From positions 1 to 11,247 of the forward strand of contig JAABTR010000133.1 of NCBI GenBank assembly GCA_011389755.1: 11,247 nt of DNA, written 5' to 3'. Position 1 is the first letter of the stretch. Every line of letters starts with the position of its first letter. A program made the position numbers and the translations under genes. The notes below the pieces were generated by a model. The model made no database searches. It was not told where the DNA came from and saw only the letters and a list, made by a program, of their open reading frames with translations. Source of the DNA: Deltaproteobacteria bacterium (GTDB taxonomy: Bacteria > Myxococcota_A > Polyangia > JAAYKL01). This document shows, piece by piece, positions 1-5,819 of this stretch.

Positions 1-1
1 G

Positions 2-622
2 CACGGCGTCACCGACATCACGACGCCGCTCGAATCCCAGATCGTCTCCCTGCGCGTCCTCGCCGGCGGAGCCGACTTCCTCATAAACGAGGCCGACGTG
101 ACATTTTACGTGCGGGACGAGGGGCTGGAGGTCTTGATCCGGCAGGGCGACATCTTGGCCTTCGAAGGCGAGACGCCTTTGGTTCTGGCCAAAGGACGCT
201 ACGCGCGCGGACCGGTCACCGAGAAAGGCCAGAGGGCCTGGACCGCCCTCCCCGGGAATTTTTCAACCCAGGCGCCGACCACAGCGCAGGCGCCGGCCGT
301 CAAGGAGCGCCGGATCCGCAATCTCTCTTTGGGGCACCTGCCGCTGTCCGCGGTCCGGGAGACCATGTCGAGGCTCAAGCCGGCCCTGCGCCGGTGTTAC
401 GAGAGCGCGCTCAAGCGGGACTCGAACCTGACCCTGACTCCCCAGGCCCGCCTCGAGGTGTCGCCGGACGGCCGTGTGGTCGACGTATCCATCGAGGGAG
501 CCTCTGAGCATCCAGACATGGCGCGTTGCCTGAAGAAGATCTTCATCGAGGCTCGGTTCCGCCCTCCTCGAGGCGGCTCGGTTCGCGTCGTGGTCCCCCT
601 GAAGCTGTATCCCCGCCTGTGA
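2..622 (+). CDS. Partial FecR-like protein with AgmX/PglI C-terminal domain
   Basis: The reading frame is open from the window edge, so the N-terminus is missing and 206 residues are visible; an internal GTG at 98 is unlikely to be the start because sensible protein sequence precedes it. The first ~75 visible residues look like the beta-rich end of a FecR-type domain (short strands such as TFYVRDEG and LEVLIRQGD). After a Pro/Ala/Thr/Gln linker comes a C-terminal domain of about 90 residues with the AgmX/PglI (TonB-C-like) pattern: a Cys-Tyr at visible residues 132-133, a DGRVVDVSI strand, a second Cys (176) in MARCLKKI, then RFRPPRGGSVRVVVPLKLYP at the end. The domain is known from myxobacterial motility and envelope proteins and probably acts in the periplasm. 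The neighbouring ECF sigma/anti-sigma pair fits a FecR-type signalling role, but that is inference; the FecR assignment is weaker than the C-terminal one. The 3' end overlaps the anti-sigma gene by 80 bases on the other strand. Confidence 0.75.
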   Translation, partial: HGVTDITTPLESQIVSLRVLAGGADFLINEADVTFYVRDEGLEVLIRQGDILAFEGETPLVLAKGRYARGPVTEKGQRAWTALPGNFSTQAPTTAQAPAVKERRIRNLSLGHLPLSAVRETMSRLKPALRRCYESALKRDSNLTLTPQARLEVSPDGRVVDVSIEGASEHPDMARCLKKIFIEARFRPPRGGSVRVVVPLKLYPRL

Positions 623-1007
623 CCGGGCCCGCCTCGGTATCTCCTCCGCCTGCCCTTGGGATGACGCGAACTTCGCGCCCCGAAGCGATAAACAGATACG
701 CCAACAAAAAAAACACGATAAGAACAAACGAGACGAGAGCGAAGCTCAAATTGAACTCGTTTCTGGCTCCGAAAAACCGCCCCGCCGACCGCCTGCCGAT
801 CTTGCGCTCGATCTTCTGGACGAAATCCCGTGGCGGCTTGACGCGACCCAGAGCAGAGACGCCGGTCACGGTCTCGTTGTAGGCCTCCCAGTCGCGGCGG
901 CAGTCCGGGCACGTGCGGAGATGCTCCTCGAGCTCGAAGCGAAGCTCCTGCGCGAGCTCTTCGTCGCGATACTCGATGAACAATGACCGGGCGCGTTCGT
1001 GATCCAT
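543..1007 (-). CDS. Zinc-finger membrane anti-sigma factor
   Basis: A 154-residue protein, numbered from the ATG at 1007. Residues 1-45 form a ZAS/zf-HC2 anti-sigma domain: HLRTCPDC supplies the H-x3-C-x2-C zinc ligands (His29, Cys33, Cys36). A basic linker leads to one strongly hydrophobic membrane segment at about residues 87-108, then a ~45-residue Gly/Glu/Pro/Arg-rich tail predicted to lie outside the cytoplasm. Such proteins bind and hold their partner ECF sigma factor at the inner membrane until a signal arrives. The partner is surely the gene just upstream, since the reading frames are coupled. Two starts are possible: a GTG at 1019 that overlaps the sigma stop as GTGA, or the ATG at 1007. 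I chose the ATG because AAGG lies 5 bases before it. The low-complexity tail is encoded in the 80 bases shared with the convergent AgmX-domain gene, so this part may be free to drift. Confidence 0.88.
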   Translation of the reverse strand: MDHERARSLFIEYRDEELAQELRFELEEHLRTCPDCRRDWEAYNETVTGVSALGRVKPPRDFVQKIERKIGRRSAGRFFGARNEFNLSFALVSFVLIVFFLLAYLFIASGREVRVIPRAGGGDTEAGPVTGGDTASGGPRREPSRLEEGGTEPR

Positions 1008-1015
1008 GATCACCT

Positions 1016-1600
1016 TCACCTCATACCGATATCGAGTTTTTCTTTGAGCGCCAAGCGCGCCCTGTGAAGACGGCTCTTGACCGTCCCCAGGGCGAGCCCG
1101 GTGATCTCCGCGATGCTGTCATAGGTCTCATTTTGGATGTCCCGAAGCACCAAGATCAACCTTTGTTCCTCCTCCAGCTCCCCGATCGCCCGCTGAATGC
1201 GCCGCTCCATCTGGTACCCCTCGAGGAGCTCATCGGGACGCGAAGGTCGCGTGGACATCACCGAACCGCCATCGTCGTCCGCGGCCCTATCAGCTCCGAT
1301 GCCCGGAGGGAGGGTGTCGAAAGGGCGCCGCCCCATGTACTTTCGCCTGTTTTTCACGTCGTTTGACGCGATGCGGTAGATCCAGGTCTGTAAGGAGGCC
1401 TCTCCTCTAAACGAGTCGATCTTCTTAAAGACCGCGATAAAGACCTCCTGAGCGAGGTCTTCAGCCTCCAGCCGGTTACCTATCATGCGGTACAAGAAGT
1501 TGAGCACCGGCTCCTGGTACCGCTCGACCAACATCTCGAACGCCCGGGGATCTCTGGCCTTAAGCCGTCTTACGAGCCTTCTCTCGACCAGCGTGTCCAA
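1016..1600 (-). CDS. ECF-type RNA polymerase sigma factor
   Basis: A 194-residue extracytoplasmic-function sigma factor, normal length for the family. Sigma region 2 covers about residues 18-90, including the core-binding and -10 recognition helices (DLAQEVFIAVFKKIDSFRG, then TWIYRIASNDVKNRRK). A polar, Asp/Gly-rich linker (about 91-128) precedes sigma region 4 (about 132-190), whose helix-turn-helix reads YDSIAEITGLALGTVKSRLH and binds the -35 element. It directs RNA polymerase to a small regulon, probably for the envelope, and is held by the anti-sigma encoded next to it. The start is a TTG: an in-frame stop lies two codons upstream and the next ATG would cut into region 2. GAGAGG lies 10 bases before the TTG, a slightly long spacing, so translation may be weak. 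The barrel-protein gene lies 55 bases upstream on the same strand with no visible terminator, so the three genes may form one transcript. The specific ECF group cannot be told by eye. Confidence 0.95.
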   Translation of the reverse strand: MDTLVERRLVRRLKARDPRAFEMLVERYQEPVLNFLYRMIGNRLEAEDLAQEVFIAVFKKIDSFRGEASLQTWIYRIASNDVKNRRKYMGRRPFDTLPPGIGADRAADDDGGSVMSTRPSRPDELLEGYQMERRIQRAIGELEEEQRLILVLRDIQNETYDSIAEITGLALGTVKSRLHRARLALKEKLDIGMR

Positions 1601-1655
1601 CCGTCAAACACCTCTCAAGCGGCGGGCCCAATCGCGTCGAAAAGGCTCAAACCGG

Positions 1656-2579
1656 TCAATTGACGAATATTCTGAGGCCCGCCATGGTCGTGAAACGACC
1701 TTCGGATGCGATCTCGTGCATGTACCCAACATCGACGGCGAAGCGGGCGTCGACATAGCCGAGCCCAGCCGAGAGGCTGTTGCGCTCGTAGTACGCGTCG
1801 AAGCCGTACCCCGCGCGCAAAGCGACTTTGCCCATCAAGAAGAGCTCGCCGCCCGCGCGCAGCTCCAGGCTCGCGCTGTCGTGAGATGTAAAGTCGACGA
1901 TCGCGTCGGCCTCTATCAAAAACAGCGACTCAAAGGACGCCCCGATCCCCCCCCCGACCTGGAGCGGCGCATAAACGCTCTGCGTGTTGGTCAAGTTGTA
2001 GCCGACCGCCCCGACAGTGATGATGTCGCCCAGGGCCAGAGCCAGCCCCGCGTCGAAGGTCACACCGTCTACCTGTTTGCTGCCCGAAGACGGCAACGCC
2101 GCCACACCGCCGGGGCCCCACTTATCCGCCGCGATGTTGTGCTCCACTCTCAGGTAGCGCCCGGTCACCCCCACGTAGAACACATCCCCAAACCCACCGG
2201 CCAAGCTGAGCCTTCCATCGTAAGACAAAAGGCTGTTGCGGGGCTGCTCGATCCCGGAGTAGTCGAAGGCGACCCCGGCCGCTATGAGCGACGTAACGGA
2301 ATCGACGATGGCGATCCCGCCGGTGTGCATCTGCTCGGGACCGGTGAACCTGTAGCTCAAATCGATGTGATAAAGCGGCGCGAGGGCGATGGTCGCCGGA
2401 TTGAAGTAGATCCCCGAGACTCCGCCTCCCGCCGCCCGCACCGCCTGAGACATTCCGATAGCTCGCGGGTCTGAGTGCTTCCAGGTCCCCGGCAGCGGCT
2501 CCTCACTCGCCGCCGATGCCGGGTGCAACGCGGCCGCCAGGGTCCAGGCCGCTAAAAGCGGCGAGATAAAACGATACAT
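1656..2579 (-). CDS. Secreted outer-membrane beta-barrel protein (PorV/FadL-like)
   Basis: About 307 residues with a clear signal peptide (hydrophobic stretch FISPLLAAWTLAAAL, likely cleavage after HPASA). The mature start has DPRAIGMSQAVRAAGGGVSG followed by IYFNPA, a signature resembling the N-terminus of PorV/PorQ- and FadL-type barrels (Gly-rich, then YxNPA). The rest alternates short amphipathic strands and turns and ends in an aromatic strand (GLRIFVN), as expected of an outer-membrane barrel. The ligand or cargo is not evident. Two starts compete: ATG at 2597 has no ribosome site, while ATG at 2579 has CGAGG 6 bases upstream and keeps the whole signal peptide, so I took the second. It is followed on the same strand by the ECF sigma gene after 55 bases, so it may be part of that operon or a target of that sigma. 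Proteins with this N-terminal pattern are common in Myxococcota, from memory of the family rather than a search. Confidence 0.8.
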   Translation of the reverse strand: MYRFISPLLAAWTLAAALHPASAASEEPLPGTWKHSDPRAIGMSQAVRAAGGGVSGIYFNPATIALAPLYHIDLSYRFTGPEQMHTGGIAIVDSVTSLIAAGVAFDYSGIEQPRNSLLSYDGRLSLAGGFGDVFYVGVTGRYLRVEHNIAADKWGPGGVAALPSSGSKQVDGVTFDAGLALALGDIITVGAVGYNLTNTQSVYAPLQVGGGIGASFESLFLIEADAIVDFTSHDSASLELRAGGELFLMGKVALRAGYGFDAYYERNSLSAGLGYVDARFAVDVGYMHEIASEGRFTTMAGLRIFVN

Positions 2580-2804
2580 GGAGCGCCTCGTTTTCATGTG
2601 GCCACAGTAACGGATATGTCATCCTCGTGTCTATTTTCGAAAACGAAGCGTTCACGGTTCTGTCCGACTTCACTTGAAACAACTGAACAAACGCTCAAGG
2701 GGTGTGACCGATTCCACAAGACCTTGCTCCATGAAACTTCGCCTAAGACCACTAAATTCCGCAGACTATCTCGGGATGCCCCCCACGAGGAGTTGCTGTT
2801 TTAG

Positions 2805-2885
2805 CAATTTTTACGATGACCTATTGTCACCTTTCGATTGTGGCTATTATTCGCAATTTTTTCAATAGGTTACTCAATTTTTTCA
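2805..2885 (+). repeat. CAATTTTT repeats in the AT-rich tract
   Basis: CAATTTTT occurs at 2805, 2854 and 2875. The last two extend to CAATTTTTTCA and start 21 bases apart, two helical turns. All three lie in the most AT-rich part of the region before dnaA. They may be iterated origin elements, or simply reflect local composition. Confidence 0.4.
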
Positions 2886-3120
2886 CCCCACTGAAATTAC
2901 CAACACTCACTTTCTCGCTCACCTTTACAAAAAAAAGACGAAGCAAAATCAGAAGATGGCCCCGCTGCGAAAAAATGATGTTGCGCTGTCGAGCCGCGAT
3001 CTGCTACCAAACTGACTCGACGGGCGGAACCCCTCACCAAGACTAAACGAGAGGCAGGTTTAGAAATTAATTTCACAGGAGTTCTCTCGCGGTAAACGCG
3101 CCCCTGAACGCCTGATCAGC

Positions 3121-3129
3121 TGTGAAAAA
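3121..3129 (-). promoter_or_regulatory. DnaA-box-like site 1
   Basis: Read on the minus strand this is TTTTTCACA, a full match to the relaxed DnaA-box consensus TTWTNCACA. It lies 45 bases before the dnaA start codon, a place suited to origin function or to autoregulation of dnaA. Confidence 0.5.
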
Positions 3130-3132
3130 ATC

Positions 3133-3141
3133 TGTGAACAA
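3133..3141 (-). promoter_or_regulatory. DnaA-box-like site 2
   Basis: Read on the minus strand this is TTGTTCACA, one mismatch (third base G) from TTWTNCACA. It is a direct repeat of the site at 3121, with the two starting 12 bases apart, close to one helical turn, so two DnaA molecules would sit on nearly the same face of the DNA. Confidence 0.45.
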
Positions 3142-3164
3142 ACCATTGCTCAACTGTTAATATC

Positions 3165-3169
3165 AAGGA
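3165..3169 (+). promoter_or_regulatory. Ribosome binding site of dnaA
   Basis: AAGGA lies 5 bases before the ATG at 3175 and supports that start. Confidence 0.7.
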
Positions 3170-3174
3170 TTTAA

Positions 3175-4527
3175 ATGGAAGTCTGGGAAAAATCTCTGTC
3201 GTGGATCCAAGGAAAGCTCAACAGCCAGGTCTATGAAGCTTGGTTCAGCCCGGTGGAGCTCGATGAGTTCGCTGGTGAGCGGCTGGCCCTGCGAGTCCCC
3301 AACAAATTTTTCAAGGAGTGGTTGTCCAACAACTACGTCGACCTCATTCAAGAGGCCGTTTGGACTGAGACCGGGGTCAAGCCTCAAGTGAAGTTTGTGG
3401 TCTCCGAAGACAGCGCCGTGGATCTCGCCAACCTCAAAACGTCGCCCCCCACCGTTTCGGCGCGCCCGCAGGCGGCGACCGGGAGCTCTATCACGTGGGG
3501 CGAAGTCAAGCTCAACCGCAAGTACACGTTTAAGAACTTCGTCGTCGGCTCCTCCAATCAGCTCCCACACGCCGCTTCGTTGGCGGTCACCGATATGATC
3601 GGCACGAAGTACAACCCCTTGTTCGTTTACGGAGGCGTTGGGCTGGGCAAGACCCATCTCGTCCACGCCATCGGGAACGAGATCCGCAAAAAGCGCCCGG
3701 AGCTGCGCATCTGCTACATCTCCTCCGAACAGTTCATGAATGAATTCGTATGGGCGCTGCGCAACGACAAGATGGACCTGTTCCACCGTCACTTCCGGCG
3801 CGAAACAGACGTTTTGCTGATGGACGACATCCAGTTCATCGCCGGCAAAGATCGCACGCAAGACGAATTTTTTCACACGTTCAACGCGCTGCACTCCCAG
3901 AACAAGCAGATCGTGCTCACGTCCGACAAGTATCCGCAGGAGATCCCGGATCTCGAGGAGCGGCTGCGGTCCAGGTTCCAGTGGGGCCTCATCGCCGACA
4001 TTCAGCCCCCCGAGTTCGAGACGCGGCTGGCCATCGTCAAGAAGAAAGCGGACGATGAAGGGATCTTGCTCCCGGATGAGGTCGCCTTCTTCTTGGCCAA
4101 ATCGATCAAATCGAACGTTCGAGAGCTCGAAGGCTCCCTCATCAACTTGGCGGCCCACGCCTCCTTGGACGGACGGCGCGTCGTCGATATCGATTTCGCG
4201 CGGGAGACGCTCAAAAAGGTCATCGCCATCAGCTCCGCTCCGCTTACGGTGGAGAGCGTCCAGGAAACGGTGTGCAAGCACTTCAACATTTCCCTGGTCG
4301 ACCTCAAGAGCCCCAAGAGACAACGGTCCATCGCTTTTCCGCGACAGGTGGCCATGTACTTGTGCCGAAAGGGGCTCAACGCATCTTTCCCCGAGCTCGG
4401 ACAGCGCTTTGGGGGCAAAGATCACACCACCGTCTTGGCGGCTTGCCGAAAAATCGAGAAACAGATCATCCAAGACGTGGACACCAGGAGCCGAATCGAG
4501 GCGCTCGAGCGGTTGCTGGGCTTCTGA
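3175..4527 (+). CDS. dnaA: Chromosomal replication initiator protein DnaA
   Basis: A full-length DnaA of 450 residues. Domain I (1 to about 78, helicase and DnaA contact) starts with the typical VWEKSLSWIQGKL and has the FKEWLSNNY segment. A short variable domain II linker (about 79-105) follows. The AAA+ domain III (about 106-345) has Walker A GGVGLGKT at 153-160, Walker B LLMDDI at 214-219, the box VII arginine finger in RSRF (Arg267) and sensor II in NVRELEG (Arg317). Domain IV (about 355-450) carries the DNA-binding signature FGGKDHTTVLAACRKI at 412-427. All key residues are present, so it should bind ATP, melt the origin and load the helicase. The ATG has a good ribosome site. Unlike the common dnaA-dnaN-recF order, no dnaN follows; the next gene is on the opposite strand, 9 bases away. 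DnaA-box-like sites upstream may allow autoregulation. Confidence 0.99.
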   Translation: MEVWEKSLSWIQGKLNSQVYEAWFSPVELDEFAGERLALRVPNKFFKEWLSNNYVDLIQEAVWTETGVKPQVKFVVSEDSAVDLANLKTSPPTVSARPQAATGSSITWGEVKLNRKYTFKNFVVGSSNQLPHAASLAVTDMIGTKYNPLFVYGGVGLGKTHLVHAIGNEIRKKRPELRICYISSEQFMNEFVWALRNDKMDLFHRHFRRETDVLLMDDIQFIAGKDRTQDEFFHTFNALHSQNKQIVLTSDKYPQEIPDLEERLRSRFQWGLIADIQPPEFETRLAIVKKKADDEGILLPDEVAFFLAKSIKSNVRELEGSLINLAAHASLDGRRVVDIDFARETLKKVIAISSAPLTVESVQETVCKHFNISLVDLKSPKRQRSIAFPRQVAMYLCRKGLNASFPELGQRFGGKDHTTVLAACRKIEKQIIQDVDTRSRIEALERLLGF

Positions 4528-4536
4528 CTCCCTCGA

Positions 4537-5076
4537 CTAAAACCGGTCCCCCACGCTCAAAATGGAAGCGGCGAGAGCCAGCAGCCACCTGTCGGATTTC
4601 GTGTAGCCACCTCTTTGCTTGTTGACCGCGGCGACGCAACCCATTGGCCTGCCGGCCCGAAAGAATGGGACGGCCACGAGGCTCTCGACATGCGCGCCCG
4701 CTAGCACCCGAGAGGGCTTTGCGCACCCTTCGGCCCGCTGCCACGAGTGGGTAAACCTCACCGCGCACAGCTCTTTGACGAGTTCGGGATCGGAGGACGC
4801 GTCGTCGCCAAAGCGCGGGTACCAGATAGCGGCCTGCGCACCTGCGGGTACGATGACGACGAACAATTCGCAGCGAAGAATATGTCGCACGGACAGACCC
4901 AGGCCTTCGACGGCGCTGTCGAGGTTAGGCGTCCGAGACCACTGGTCGAGCCACGTCAAAGCGACCTCGAGCCCTTCTTCGAACCCCGGCGGAAAATGGG
5001 AGGTACCCGAGTCGGTCTCCTGCTTTGTGTGTCGAGAGCCGTCCGGGCCTCCGAGAATGTGCAACACGTTGCTCAC
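4537..5076 (-). CDS. Small GAF-domain protein
   Basis: A 179-residue protein. The N-terminal ~30 residues are polar and carry no signal peptide. A GAF domain fills about residues 50-176; its most typical part is ESLVAVPFFRAGRPMGCVAA followed by VNK, a Gly-Gly-Tyr-Thr-Lys-Ser-Asp stretch and a closing helix (WLLALAASIL). GAF domains bind small ligands such as cyclic nucleotides or tetrapyrroles, or act as protein contacts. No output domain (kinase, cyclase, HTH) is attached, so it may be a stand-alone sensor or adaptor; four cysteines (70s to 140s: Cys69, Cys104, Cys118, Cys147) are present with no clear motif. The start is uncertain: there is no ATG, and I use the GTG at 5076, with a GTG at 5067 as an alternative; neither has a strong ribosome site. 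It converges on dnaA with a 9-base gap and no visible terminator. The ligand and function are unknown. Confidence 0.8.
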   Translation of the reverse strand: MSNVLHILGGPDGSRHTKQETDSGTSHFPPGFEEGLEVALTWLDQWSRTPNLDSAVEGLGLSVRHILRCELFVVIVPAGAQAAIWYPRFGDDASSDPELVKELCAVRFTHSWQRAEGCAKPSRVLAGAHVESLVAVPFFRAGRPMGCVAAVNKQRGGYTKSDRWLLALAASILSVGDRF

Positions 5077-5184
5077 ATCTTAGAAAAACGGCTCATTTCG
5101 CAAGTGCTTAAGGAGTTTTACACATTGTTTCGGTTTGCGTAGTACGTTGTGGGTAGTGTTTTTCTCTCCAAGCGCGCCAGCAAA

Positions 5185-5214
5185 TTGCCCGGCCCCACCG
5201 GTCCGCGTTAAACT
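5185..5214 (+). promoter_or_regulatory. Possible promoter of the AMIN-like/LptD-like pair
   Basis: TTGCCC (5185-5190) and TAAACT (5209-5214) each match four of six bases of the sigma-70 consensus, with an 18-base spacer. Initiation would fall near 5221, just before the ribosome site. A weak prediction. Confidence 0.3.
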
Positions 5215-5223
5215 ATCCTCAAA

Positions 5224-5228
5224 AGGAG
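5224..5228 (+). promoter_or_regulatory. Ribosome binding site of the AMIN-like gene
   Basis: AGGAG lies 6 bases before the ATG at 5235, an ideal arrangement that fixes this start. Confidence 0.8.
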
Positions 5229-5234
5229 TCAAAA

Positions 5235-5798
5235 ATGCCCGCGCAACCGAGATCGACAACACTGTGGTTCTTTGCGCTGAGCGCCGGGGCCTTCACGCTC
5301 GGCGCCGCCCCAGCTAGCGCTGCTCAAAAAGAGACGCCGGATTTCGCAAGCGACTCGAGCTACGAGGGGGTCACCCCCGGTGCCGGTAACAATCTGCCGC
5401 GCATCGTGGAGCTCAAAGAAAAAAAGGGGACCTGGGTGACGTGGCCGGGGTTCATGTTGCTGCCTGGCGGCGGCTCCCGTGTTTTTTTGCAAACCACCGA
5501 CACGCTCGCGTACAAAGTCATCAAAAATGAAAACAAAATCGTGGTACGCATCGAAAACGCCAAAATCTTTTTGAGCAACAATAAAAACCCGCTGGTGACG
5601 ACCTACTTCGACACCCCTTTGGAACGCGCCGAGCTGCGAGCTCGAGGACGCAACGTGGAAGTGATCCTCCTGCTAAAGACCAAGGCAGCCCCGGTCATCA
5701 CGCAAACTTCGGATGAGGACGGCTACAGCTACATCTTCATCGATTTCCAAACAGAGGGCGGGGCTCCCAGCACCTCGACGTCGAAAACGTCCGGCTGA
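5235..5798 (+). CDS. Secreted AMIN-like periplasmic protein
   Basis: A 187-residue exported protein. The signal peptide covers about residues 1-29 (hydrophobic core LWFFALSAGAFTLGAA, cleavage near ASA-A). After a polar stretch, residues about 65-172 form a compact beta-rich domain: a GSRVFLQTTDTLAYKVI strand pair, NKIVVRIENAKIFL, then ELRARGRNVEVILLLK and a closing YSYIFIDF strand. This order resembles the AMIN domain, which targets periplasmic proteins (for example amidases and PilQ) to envelope sites; the match is by eye and moderate. The C-terminus is a short Ser/Thr tail. There is no enzyme domain. The gene has a strong ribosome site and is followed after 21 bases, in the same reading frame, by an LptD-like gene, so the two are probably co-transcribed and may act together in outer-membrane assembly. 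That link is inferred from position. Confidence 0.75.
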   Translation: MPAQPRSTTLWFFALSAGAFTLGAAPASAAQKETPDFASDSSYEGVTPGAGNNLPRIVELKEKKGTWVTWPGFMLLPGGGSRVFLQTTDTLAYKVIKNENKIVVRIENAKIFLSNNKNPLVTTYFDTPLERAELRARGRNVEVILLLKTKAAPVITQTSDEDGYSYIFIDFQTEGGAPSTSTSKTSG

Positions 5799-5819
5799 TT
5801 CGCCCTTTTATTGAAGTCC

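Larger units (their letters stand above)
2580..3174. other. Gene-free region upstream of dnaA, putative oriC
   Basis: About 595 bases hold no convincing gene; open frames here are short and lack protein-like composition. The stretch 2801-2880 has only 25 G/C in 80 (about 31%), far below the flanking genes, and could be the DNA-unwinding element. Two DnaA-box-like 9-mers in the same orientation lie at 3121-3129 and 3133-3141, just before dnaA. Weaker CACA-containing matches lie at 2709-2717, 2879-2887 and 3069-3077. Small inverted repeats also occur (TTTTCGAAAA at 2634-2643; CTAAAC/GTTTAG at 3043-3048 and 3058-3063; CGCG/CGCG at 3088-3091 and 3097-3100). Bacterial origins often sit beside dnaA. 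No perfect TTATCCACA box is present, which keeps the call moderate. The region must also hold the promoters for dnaA and for the divergent barrel gene; I could not pick either with confidence. Confidence 0.55.

Noticed and set aside
1655..1664. Palindrome GTCAATTGAC at the barrel gene stop
   Set aside because: Short, overlaps coding sequence, and has no features of an operator or terminator.
1485..2474. A 329-codon plus-strand frame across the sigma and barrel genes
   Set aside because: It crosses two well-supported minus-strand genes and its translation is low-complexity, Arg-rich and without motifs.
2598..2710. An ECF-type promoter for the barrel gene
   Set aside because: GAAC-like pieces occur on the minus strand, but no convincing -35/-10 pair with correct spacing could be found.
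2598..3046. Short plus-strand frames before dnaA
   Set aside because: They have no ribosome sites or protein-like composition, and fall in the AT-rich presumed origin.
3163..4473. A 436-codon open frame antisense to dnaA
   Set aside because: Long antisense frames arise from GC-rich third positions; dnaA is unambiguous and the antisense product resembles nothing.
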